From assembly GCF_024868665.1 (NCBI RefSeq), contig NC_079912.1, positions 14,752,165 through 14,816,164 of the forward strand: a stretch of DNA of 64,000 bases, written 5' to 3'. The notes beneath the pieces are model-generated. The model ran no database searches. It worked only from the letters and a program-made list of their open reading frames with translations, and was not told where the DNA came from. This document shows, piece by piece, positions 1 through 10,800 of the stretch (position 1 is its first letter; the number at the start of each line of letters is the position of its first letter). This DNA is from Triplophysa rosa. Lineage: Eukaryota > Chordata > Actinopteri > Cypriniformes > Nemacheilidae. Position numbers and translations under genes: made by a program.

Positions 1-1324
1 CTGGTGGAGATGCCAGGGTAGGTTTGGCCAAAATATGAAGATCTCTTATTACGTGCCATCATTCTGAATGTTAAATGTGTAATCAGATCCATTGAAATCG
101 AGACGGGATTACACATATTCTGCTATAGCCCAGGGAATTGGCTCTCTCTGATTCATGCGGAAGATACAGTTTACATGCAGTTCTTTATCATGAGATGTTT
201 ATTGGATTATTATCATTACGGGATCTTATCTTGATTTAAATTTTTAAAGCTGCCACAGTCAGGGTAAAACAAATGCATTGTTAAAGCCACTGACATCATG
301 TTGACTTTTAATTGTATCTTTGTTTTACGTAGTTACGTCTGTGATGGACTATTTGTTTATGTATAAACTTAATGCATGAAGTCTTCAAAAGTGCCTTTTT
401 CTAAAATGGCCTAAGGATTTAAAGGCCAAACTACATCTGGAAACTGAAGCTTTTAATAAGTGGAGTAAACTTGTTTGATTACATCAACAGTAAACACTGG
501 ATTTCAATATCCAGTCTTGTAAATCACTAATCACTATGGCAACCGATGCAATTTTACAATTTACAAGAGTTGTGTTTGTGAAATCTGATGGGAGAGGAAA
601 TCGAGGTAGGGAAGGTTTGATGGGCAGTCTGAACCATGTGTTTGTGCGATCGCTTCTCTCGCTGATCAATAATTCACATATTCACATTTCAAAATCGACC
701 AGTTCTCATCTCAATCAAACTCAGGATTATTACAAGAGCTTGATTTATCATTTCTTGTTCTTTAGCCACTTTTTTTCTCAAAAAGATCTGTCACTACATC
801 TTCAACAAGAAATTATCTCGAAAGAGATTAAGGTTTGAAGCCAGCATGTCAGCTCTCTTATATAAACACAGACAGGTTGCTGGATTACACGGGATGGATT
901 CAAAAGGCAAACCTGTGTCTGCTGGAGATTTCCAGAGTGCAGGGTTGTATAATACCATATCTGTTTGCTGATGATTACAGCATCGGTGATATATCCCGGC
1001 ACACAATTTCAATGTCAGATTTTAATAAAAGGATTTAACACCATGCCAGAAAGTCAAATCTCTCGTGTGGTCAAAGTGCATTTCTGCATGCTGTGCTAAT
1101 ATGAAAAAAATACCTAAATGTTAACCTGAGGCAAGTTGTCAAATGTACTTATTATGAATATAAATATAATATTAATTTAAATATTTATTTATTGGCCAAA
1201 CCTGGTTTGCTATTTTTGATTACTTTTTGTGAATTGTTTTGTTTTATTTTCATGTAACATGTACAGACTGACCAATAATGACCCTGAGGATTCTGGGACG
1301 TAGCCAGACAAAATCCCCCATTAA

Positions 1325-1735
1325 AGGTTACAGTTGCCCAAAAAATAAACATTTGTCATCATTTACTCACTCTCTAGTTGTTCCAAATCTTTATAAGTTT
1401 CTTTGTTCAGATGAACACAGTGAAAGATATTTGGAAGAATGCTTCTAACCAAACAGTTCTTGGGCCCCATTGACTATAGTAGGGAAACTGACAATAGTAG
1501 TCAAAAGTGCCCCATAACTGTTTGCTTTCCTACATTCTTCAGAACACACAAATTTATAAAGCATTTTACCTACTATAGTAGTCAATGATGGCCAAGATCT
1601 GTTTGGATACAAGCATCATTTCAAATATCTTTCTGTGTTCATCAGAACAAAGGAATTTATACAGTTTTGGAGCAACTCGAAGGTGAGTAAATGATGACAG
1701 AATTTTCATTTTTGGGTGAGCTGTTACTCTCATGA
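1325..1735. repeat. Palindromic MITE (family M: cyprinid 'TTCATTTTTGGGTGAAC' type)
   Basis: The right end reads GATGACAGAATTTTCATTTT followed by TGGGTGAGCTG. The left end is its approximate inverted complement, around CAAAAAATAAACATTTGTCATC. The interior holds the paired motifs GAACACAGTGAAAGATATTT and AAATATCTTTCTGTGTTCAT. The same element recurs more than ten times in the window and is referred to here as family M. It has no coding capacity. Confidence 0.8.
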
Positions 1736-2082
1736 TTATAATATGAGACTTGGAGAACAAACATTCTCATCTGTCGTGTGACAGGAAACATGAGAATAAA
1801 TCATCAATTGCCATGACAACTCACTGTGGTTATAAGTGGTGAGCAAGAGGTAGTGATAGGATCGTTCATAATGTGGGGAAATATGATACACAGCAAGGTC
1901 AGACTACACTGATAACATCAATTGGTGAAATGCATCGAATGTGATCTCTTTCACCACTGTGTTCTCAGAGAAACCTCACTAAATACATTGTAATGTATTA
2001 TTGTATTATTCCATATATTTCAAAATATATATTACTTTTTATTGACAGGTAATGTGAAGATATATTTACACATATATTTTAG

Positions 2083-2354
2083 ATTTAGATGATTTTAGAT
2101 TTAGATTCAATTTATTGTCATTGCACATGTACAAGTACAAGGCAACGAAATGTGACCTTTGCATTTAACCCATCCAGAGAGTAGTGAACACACGTACCCC
2201 CGGAGCAGTGGGCAGCTATCACTACAGCGCCCGGGGAGCAAGTAGGGGTAAGGTGCCTTGCTCAAGGGCACCTCAGTTGTTACCCGCCGGCCCTGGGAAT
2301 CAAACCAGCAACCTTCTGGTCACGAGTCCGACTCTCTAACCATTAGGCCACAAC
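2083..2354 (-). mobile_element. tRNA-derived SINE, minus strand
   Basis: The reverse complement begins with a tRNA-like head that has an A-box-like GGCCTAATGGTTAGAG and a B-box-like GGTTTGATTCCC (complement at 2296-2307). A conserved fish SINE body follows (CTTGAGCAAGGCACC, then CTGCTCCGGGGG). The element ends in an ATTTAGA-type simple tail on the left (2083-2115). The head cannot be a functional tRNA gene because it runs straight into the SINE body. Confidence 0.8.
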
Positions 2355-4116
2355 TTTATTTATATCATTTTTAGGATAAATACCTATATTTTTATTGTTT
2401 TTATTACTATTATTTAAAAATATATGTTTTCCCCGTAAGGTTTGTTAAAGACAGCTTTTAGTGATTTGACTTGTTTTTTTTGCCTTAAAGTAAAACAATT
2501 AAAAACTGAAAAAGGTAACCAGCTCATGTCTTAGTACCAGAACATAACATAAACTTTTATAGAGGCTTTTAAACTAGGGATTGTAAACTACCATCTTAGC
2601 AACCACTAGAACATAATCATATACCGATGCACTGAAAATAACTCTGATTATTTATTCTGAAAATAAATAAATCTTATTTTAGAATGTGATTCTCAAAAGA
2701 GCAGGAACTATCTGTGCAAATGAAACGGATGAAAGTTCTACAAACTCAGAAAAGATACAGAAATATAGATGACGGCTGGAGAGGGTCAGACCTAGAGGAA
2801 GTGATGCATGATGGGTCGCCTGCAGCAATGGCCAAATGCTTAACCCACAAATGTGAAGTTGGTGAAGTCTGTTCATAGCGCTTTTGGCCGGTCTGTGAAG
2901 GAAACAGAAGGAGCGTTTTGAACCTTGCAGCCAAAGATGAGTGTTCTGCACTGGGATGCAATTTTCACATTATATTCAGATTTCAGAGGGAAGGTTATAT
3001 GGGTCAGGAACAGAGGAACCACAGAGTTTTCCATCTTTCATTAAAAAGTCTTTCAGTAAAAAGGGGGGAGGGAAAAAGAAACAGAACGAGCACAAAGAAC
3101 ACAAAAGAGAAGAAAATATAAAGATAGGCAGATGGTTGCTGGAATGGGCCTGAGCGCTCTATTTAGGATGTCATCATTATTACGTGTCAATGGTAAATGC
3201 CAGGATAGAAATCACAGCACCTTCTGTTCTTCTTCTCCAACGCAATGTAACAACTGCCTCTTAGTTTACCTCTAAAGACCTGATGAGTGGTTTTGATGAG
3301 CACCTGTCATGTGCATCAATCTTATATTATAATACTTAGGGTAAGAAATGTATACCGTAAGTGTGGGCAAAAGTAATTGTGATGCTTAACTTGGCCAGCA
3401 TCATGTGTTCTGGTGAAGAGCTGTCACTGGTCAGTGGCCAGCTGCCGTCTTTCCTGCGTTCAGTGACATTTAAGATTAACGGCTGGAGTTTCGCAGATGT
3501 CAGTGGTTCATTTTCATCTCGTCGGATTGTTTAGAGCGCACGGCTGATTCCCTACAGCCCCATGCAAACTGAAACCTCATCAGATGTCGGGGTCGTACCC
3601 TGCTGCTTTGCTGTTTTTCCATCACATTTGCCTCTAAGTAGGAAATCATTGATCTGCGATATTTAATCTGGTTTTCTTGTCTTAATGTGTGTATTCACAC
3701 TGAATAAAGAAATAAGATTATTCTGCGCTAATGTCTTTGTAATACCATGTAGGCATACCCAGGTAAAACTTTCACTTTTGTGAGTTGTGCATCAATTATT
3801 TTATGGTAAAATGAAGCAAAGTTGTGTAAATGTAAGCACAAACCAAAGTTTGCTTTCGTGAACCCTTTGAGTTGTGCTTTAGGTTTTGTGATGGTGATGG
3901 TTAATATTACTGCCCTCTAGTGGGCATGCACATTTCATTACATGTTAAAATAAATAAAGACAACATCATGTAAACATTACAAATAAACAAATAATAAAAG
4001 AAAACAGTGCAACAATCAAAGAATGATAACAAAACACATTCTTTTAAACGTAAAAGAGCAAAAAACGGAAAACATTTACTGGTATTAGAAGCAGGTAGTC
4101 TTTATAAAATCTTTGT

Positions 4117-4340
4117 GTTGATAGACTATTATCATTATGATTGATATTGATATTAATAATATTATTACGATTATTCGGCTACTATTGGCATTATTATCAT
4201 CACAATAGTGGTGTTGTTGTTGTTATTATCATCATCACATAATTATTTTATCATTATTGTATCTCAAATAGTACTTTAGCAAAAATACTGTTATTATCAT
4301 TGTCATATTATTAATATTATCAGTATTGTTGTTAATACGA
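4117..4340. repeat. ATT/ATC/GTT low-complexity tract
   Basis: This is an irregular run of ATT, ATC, TTG and AAT trinucleotides lying just upstream of the CpG-rich mmp16 promoter. It codes for nothing recognisable. Confidence 0.75.
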
Positions 4341-4461
4341 AAGTACAGTAGCTGTTGTCATGTATACTATAGTGTGGTGTTGGGTTTCTGATGAAGGATC
4401 GTGTGACGTCGGTCTCTGTGTTCTCCGCTGAGCGCAGCGCGCATGCGCAGAAGGGAGAGGT

Positions 4462-4695
4462 ATGGTTGAAAACTCGCAGTCCATCGCGCCGAGCACAAGA
4501 GGAGCAGCACAACTAAATGTGACTTATCTGAGCATCATCTCATCCTCGCCTCCGGGAGACAAAGACGAGACGAGCTCTAAAACAGAAAAGCACGCGAGCA
4601 GAGCCTCCCGGAGTTACACGACATCATTATATCTCAACAACATCCATCTCGACGTGTCGACTGTTTGCCTGCCTCTAATGTTTCCAACCCACTGA
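4462..4695 (+). other. Upstream ORF 1 in the mmp16 leader (77 codons)
   Basis: An ATG at 4462 sits in a strong initiation context (G at -3, G at +4) and opens 77 codons that end at TGA 4693-4695, 90 nt before the mmp16 ATG. The peptide is Ser/Thr-rich and matches no domain I recognise. If transcription starts upstream of 4462, this ORF would be met first by scanning ribosomes and could damp mmp16 translation. If transcription starts downstream, it is irrelevant. It could equally be a chance ORF in GC-rich DNA. Confidence 0.4.
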
Positions 4696-4749
4696 GACCA
4701 GAGGGATTTATTCCTTCTTTTTCGTCTTTGCTTTTTTTGTTGACCATTA

Positions 4750-4773
4750 ATGAGAGCAGCCAAAAAACTCTAA
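4750..4773 (+). other. Upstream ORF 2 (7 codons)
   Basis: A short ORF (MRAAKKL) in a weak context (T at -3) ends at TAA 4771-4773, 12 nt before the main ATG. It is in the same frame as mmp16, so this TAA is also the in-frame stop that rules out an N-terminal extension of the protein. Confidence 0.45.
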
Positions 4774-4785
4774 ATACGGGTCATT

Positions 4786-4896
4786 ATGGTTTTGTTAACG
4801 TTGCATAATAGGAAAGGGTTGAATTGCTTGTGCGCGCAGGTCTTGCTGTGGATTTTATGTGCTGTGGACGGTGAAGAACAACAGTTCAGTGTGGAG
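4786..4896 (+). CDS. mmp16: mmp16 exon 1 (coding): signal peptide
   Basis: This exon carries 37 codons. The start ATG has a strong context (A at -3, G at +4) and an in-frame TAA lies 15 nt upstream, so the start is fixed. It encodes a short polar N-terminus followed by the hydrophobic core VLLWILCAV (19-27), the likely signal peptide, and then the first residues of the propeptide. The donor is GTAAGA at 4897; the splice phase is 0. The furin site lies seven residues earlier than in human MMP16, so the length difference appears to be in this N-terminal part. Confidence 0.93.
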
Positions 4897-7800
4897 GTAA
4901 GAGATCCGGAGAGATGCTCAGAGATGTCCTTCACATCTCTAACAATAAACCCTGCGCTGGATTGCATGAGAATACGAATGCGATGAAGCAATTCAACCTT
5001 TGCACATCTAATAAAACAATGTACCCTGTAACGAACCCAAAGCAAAGTTTATCAAATGCACAACAATACAGCATGCAGCCGGAATTGCTTATAATGAAAT
5101 GTAGTTTTCATACTTTTTGGCATGTATGCAAGTCACTTATTGTCTCGTCTATAAAGCAACATTGTTTTAAACCCGCTATTTTTGATCGACATTTTATGAT
5201 GTTAAAGCGTAATGAAGTTTGTGTTTCTTAATGTATCATATATGATATATATATTAATGTTCACAAATATAAAGCATATACATATAACACAATTATTTTG
5301 TTAAAAATCTTGTTAAACATCTTTTTTAGGGTTGTACTTCATTAGATTTTTTGTAATGTTTATGTTCACTTCTAGAGAGAGAATTTGAATATGTTGAAAT
5401 TCTTGTTTGGGTGCCTTGTTGACTTGTACAGTACTGTAAGTGTGTCAGTACTGTTGCTTGGTTAGTAAAGAAAAAGAGGTTGAGATTTCTTGGCCAATAT
5501 GCTTTCATAATTCTAGTCCAAAAGCTTGTGTGTACTCTATTCTCTGCTGCTTCGGACACACACACACGCTGTGATGTTGGGTTTGTTGTATTGGCACCAT
5601 CTGATTCATGAGAGGGCGGAATAAATCAACTCGACGTGACTTGATATCCGGCCAGTAACCGAAGAAATCGGCCTGTCATTACTGCCTAAATATTGTAGCA
5701 ATAGAGTACGCTTTTACAGTTAAAAAAAGCAGTTCAGCAAGAGTTGGACTTTTATTAAACAGCAAAAAAATATTTTCAGAGGGGGCTCCGTCTTTGAAAT
5801 GTGCCAATGCTATAAAGTCTGCTGCGAATTTACAGAAGTTACGCTCTGGTGAAACAGCTGTGTTATTTAGAATATTGAATGTTGTAATCAGGGAGTTTTT
5901 TCTTTTCTTTTTGGCGAGTAATAAATGAAACACTGGACGGGGTTGGAGAGGCAGACCGCTTGTTTATGAGTTTTACAGCTGTGTCAGATGCACGTATGAC
6001 TTCAACAGGTCTGAAGTGGGTGGTGCTTGAAACACCTTGAAACACCTTGAAACATTCATTTTGATAACGGTTATTATTTCAGTCTCTTGGAGAATTGTTA
6101 TTACAGATGTTTTCAGATTAGAGTTTTTCTTAGGACGGCAACAATTCTTTAACAAACTACAGTATTGGACACTATAGTCCCCAGTCACTGTGTTTTTAAG
6201 CTTTTCTTTGTAAAAAAGTCTGGTTCGAGGAAACTTTTTGATGAGATGTGCAGGCAGAAAGCAGATTTCATCGGACGCACACGCCTGGCGAAGTTAACTT
6301 CCTGTCTGTGTTTGTTGATCGGTCTGGCTAATAACTATTTATATTTAATTTATATTCATATTAAGTAATATTTATTGTATACTAATTGTTGTATTTGAGA
6401 ATTGTATTTGTAATATGAAATTATAATGGGTTCTAATGCGTTTCTAATGTCTTTTCTCGTGTCGCATCCGGTGTAGACACAGTGTAAGGTTTAAACAAGA
6501 ACTGGGATGAAGAGGGATGATATGTCCCAGTGGTCTCAGTGTCCAAAACGTAAAAAAATTTGCGGACAATTAGGGCTGCTCGATTATGACAAAAATCGTA
6601 ATCACGATTATTTGGGCCAATATTGAGATCCTGATTATTTAATACCCACTAACTTTTGAAACAACATGGAAAATAAACGTAATAAAAATAAATGTAAAGA
6701 AATAGCACAGCTGAACCACTATAAAGGAAAGCTGTGAGCTGAGGTTTTATACCACAGGAAAAGAGAGGAGCCTTGCAAAATGGAATGCGGCACAATAATC
6801 GTTTTACCTCGATTATTTTGTTATTGTAATTGTTGAAGGTCAAAATTGACGATTACGATTTATTTTCGATTAATTGCACAGCCCTACTGGCAATGTACTC
6901 TTTGTAGCATTAACCTGATCTCGCATGAATATGTAACTATATTACGAGCTGGTATGAATTCGTACAATGTGAATTGTACAAAAACAATACTGAAGCCCCT
7001 CCCCTATCCCCCTTAACTTTTCGATGAGATGTGCAGGCAGAAAACAGATTTCATGGGACGCACACGCCTGGCGAAGTTAACTTCCTGTCTGTGTTTGTTG
7101 ATCGGTCTGGCTAATAACTATTTATATTTAATTTATATTCATATTAAGTAATATTTATTGTATACTAATTGTTTTAAATAAACAGTTTGTTGAATTTTAT
7201 TGTATATTAAACTTTTTTTTTTTAAATGTTGAATGGGTCGTATAACTTATTCGCATTTATAGCCAAGTAACGGTTCTTTTAGTAACCCTAAATAATACTG
7301 GCTAGACATACTTTTAACTGGCTAGCTAATGTAATTTACTTGTTATTTCTTTTGCTTGTTATCATAAATAATCTGCAGGGACTCTATTCTTTGCAAAAGT
7401 GTACTGGAAGTTAAGTTTGGGCCACAAAAACGTGCATGCGCAGTTACGTTTGTTTATGTTGTTGCTTTGAAACCGTCTATATAGTAAATCAAATCTAACA
7501 CATCAACCTTTTCACTGTATTCGCAAAAATACAAACTAGACTGTACTTTTTTTGGTGTTGCCATTTTTTCTCTTTCAATGCATGCATGAAGATGAATACA
7601 GAGTTTAACAAACATGCGTATGTTTGATTCATTAGTCAGTCTGTCACATGTATTAAATGCGTTTTATAACCCCTGGTTTTTATAAATGGACGGTGATGTA
7701 AAAACAGACGTTTATTGGTGTAGTTTGGCATGTATGCTCCTTTGGTGTGGCAGAGGTTTATATATTGGTAACATCCTGCACATGTACACTGGATGAGTTT

Positions 7801-10800
7801 GTCTTTTAGTTCTGGGCGTGTCTAACCCAAATCGGTCCTGTTTTTGATGGCGGCCCAGTGGCCTGCTGACATTTTGACCCTCTCTGGGGAGCTGATGTCC
7901 AACTGGTCACTGGGCCAGAGCATCACCTACTTCTTGTCATCTCACAGCTTGTATTCCGTTCCACATCATTAGCACTGATTTGCCACAATACATGCTAGTT
8001 TTATTGTTCAGTTCTTCTAGTTCAGATGTTCAGTGTTCACATTCCTAGTACAGAAGACAAGGTCTCTCACTCTCTCTCGTTCCCAGTGCATTGTGGAGAG
8101 AGACATTATTAAGAGCGTGTGACAGATGGACAAAAGAAGAATTTAACTAGTGTGCGGCGAAGGCAGCGAGGTGTGTTATAAAAGAAACCATTGACAAACT
8201 ATTTGGTCTTTCAGAGCGCCAAATTATTAAGAGCTGACAATGGACGTGTAATCTTTTCTTGGCAGTTCCCGCTCTCGCTGTATGTATTTCTCTCCGGAGG
8301 TCTTTCAGCTAAAGAAAGGCCTTCCAGATCCAGCGAGAGGAGTTATCTCCTGAGGACACAACTGATTTATTTTCTAATTAAAAAGCGAGATTTATTAAAG
8401 GGGGGGAGTTGTATTAATATAAATTGTGCGGATTACGGGGGTGTTATTTTATTCGTTGTATAGATTTAAGTGATTATGTCTGGTGTGAACGCGAGGAAGT
8501 TATAAAATAGCGCTGGTGCGTCAGAGCTGTCACTGTGAAGAGTTTTGTCACAGCTCTCAGACAAAGGCACATTCTTTTAAGCATGACGTGTGATTATATT
8601 TGTCACTTTGTATAACGTGATGTGTGTGCATAGAGTCAAATAGAGTTCAGCCTGTGTATTTCTATCTTAATATGTCTTTCATACTGTTAATGTAACACCG
8701 CGCCGCATCCAGTGTGGACAAAATTTGAAATTATAATAGGTTCTAATGCGTTTCTAATGTCTTTTCTCGTGTCCCATCCGGTGTAGACACAGTGTAAGGT
8801 TTAAACAAGAACTGGGATGAAGAGGGATGATATGTCCCAGTGGTCTCAGTGTCCAAAACGTCCAAAACATGTGCTGACAATTAGGGCTGCTCGATTATGA
8901 CAAAAATCGTAATCACGATTATTTGGGCCAATATTGAGATCCCGATTATTTAACACGATTACTCATTAACTTTTAAAACAACATAGAAAAATAAAAACTT
9001 GGCTTTTAAACTGTGAATTCAACTGAAAAATAAATGTAAAGAAATAGCACAGCTGAACCACTATAAAGGAAAGCTGTGAGCTGAGGTTTTATACCACAGG
9101 AAAAGAGAGGAGCCTTGCAAAATGGAATGCGGCACAATAATCGTTTTACCTCGATTATTTTGTTATTGTAATTGTTGAAGGTCAAAATTGACGATTACGA
9201 TTTATTTTCGATTAATTGCACAGCCCTACTGGCAATGTACTCTTTGTAGCATTAACCTGATCTCGCATGAATATGTAACTATATTACGAGCTGGTATGAA
9301 TTCGTACAATGTGAATTGTACAAAAACAATACTGAAGCCCCTCCCCTAACCCCACCCCCAAACCTAACGCAACTGTCATGAAGGCAAATCGTACTAAAAT
9401 ATATGAATAAGATCGTACAAGTTCAAATAAATTAGCCACATCGTAAAATAGTTAAAATTTCCATGAGAGTGTTGGTAGCTCTGAGTGATTTAAAAACCAA
9501 AAATATTTGTAATCTTTTTAATGATATTCTGTATATTTCTGTATTAATGTATTTTCTCGAAAATTGCTTAAAGTTGTGCCATCATTTCATCCAAAGAGCT
9601 GCAATTATAAGTCGTTGAATCAGGTTTATGAAGCGATTCACTAAACCTGGCAATTTGTTTGAACTAATATGCAAAGCAAAGTAAACGTGTAAATATTTTG
9701 TCCAGCTCCAATTGTATGCCGGTGTTTTCTGGTTTTAATGGGTCAGATGAGGCCTACATTTAAAAAAGTGTTGCGTAACAGATGTAAAAACATATTATTA
9801 ATCGCCATGCTTTGGGTTTTATCACACTTGTACAAGCCACGTGCAATTCAGACACACACACTTCATTTGCACGCTCTCAGAGCAACACGCAGCTTCAAAG
9901 AGAATACACAATGTACAACTCATCCCACAAGCCACTTATTTAACTGCATGTTTTCACTAAGGTTGTGTGTCCTGCTGAGCCGACCATGCGGGTTTGGTTC
10001 TGTCGACAGATCCGTACAAAAGCCAGAATGTTTATAAGATGATTCTTCCTGTTTTATTTCTGATGAATGCGAGATGTGTTTGCAGCTGTTTGTCCAACAC
10101 AGGCTCATTGCAAATATGAACCTGTGCCTACATTTCTGCATAACCCGAAATACGTAGCTCCAGGTACAAATCGCTGCATCTTTCGTGTGGAATGTCCACT
10201 AGTGGCGTATCGGTTTTTCTCCGTGTTGATGCAGGTACATTCAAGGTTAAAAAGCAGACGATACTGAATATTATTGATGTATATATAGGTGCTCTAACCT
10301 TTTTATTTTGTGCATGTGTCTGCTTCGTAACTTTTAATAAAACACATTAGAACGGAGAAAAAACGTGCCTCTAGTGGACATTCCACCTGGAGCTATATAT
10401 TTCACGTTGTGCAGAAATTTAGGCAGAGATACGTATTTACAATGAGCCTGGGCTGTGTTTGTCACATGTTCATGTAATATGAGTTGAGCTCAAAATATTG
10501 AAAACTTTAAAGGTGCAATGTGTGATAATAAGGAGGATCTATTAACAGAAATGCAATATAATATACATAACTAAGTCTTCAGACGCCTTACATAATGAAG
10601 CGTTATGTTTTATCACCTTAGAATGAGCTATTTCTATCTACATACACCGCGGGCCCCCTTACGTGGAAGTCGCCATGTTGTTTCTACAGTAGCGCTAAAC
10701 GGACAAACTGCTCTACTGAGCGCGTTTCGTAAATACGCTATCTCCTTCGGCAAAGAAGCGAAAACGTGACGACATCTTCGTCCCGTGTCAGCCACCGTAG

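Larger units (their letters stand above)
1..4380. other. Upstream intergenic DNA
   Basis: I recognise no coding exon in this stretch. It contains a palindromic MITE near 1325-1735, a minus-strand tRNA-derived SINE at 2083-2354 and an ATT/ATC-rich low-complexity tract at 4117-4340. Open frames here are short, overlap on both strands and show no family motif. The remainder looks like unique AT-rich intergenic DNA. Confidence 0.7.
4395..4785 (+). promoter_or_regulatory. mmp16: mmp16 CpG-rich promoter / 5' leader
   Basis: Base composition changes sharply here from AT-rich to CpG-rich. TGACGTC at 4404-4410 is a CRE-like site. GCGCATGCGC at 4439-4448 is a full NRF1-type palindrome. No TATA box is evident, which fits a CpG-type promoter. 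The 5' leader holds two upstream ORFs, listed separately. The transcription start cannot be placed from sequence alone, so the promoter/leader boundary is uncertain. The role is inferred from position and motifs. Confidence 0.6.
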
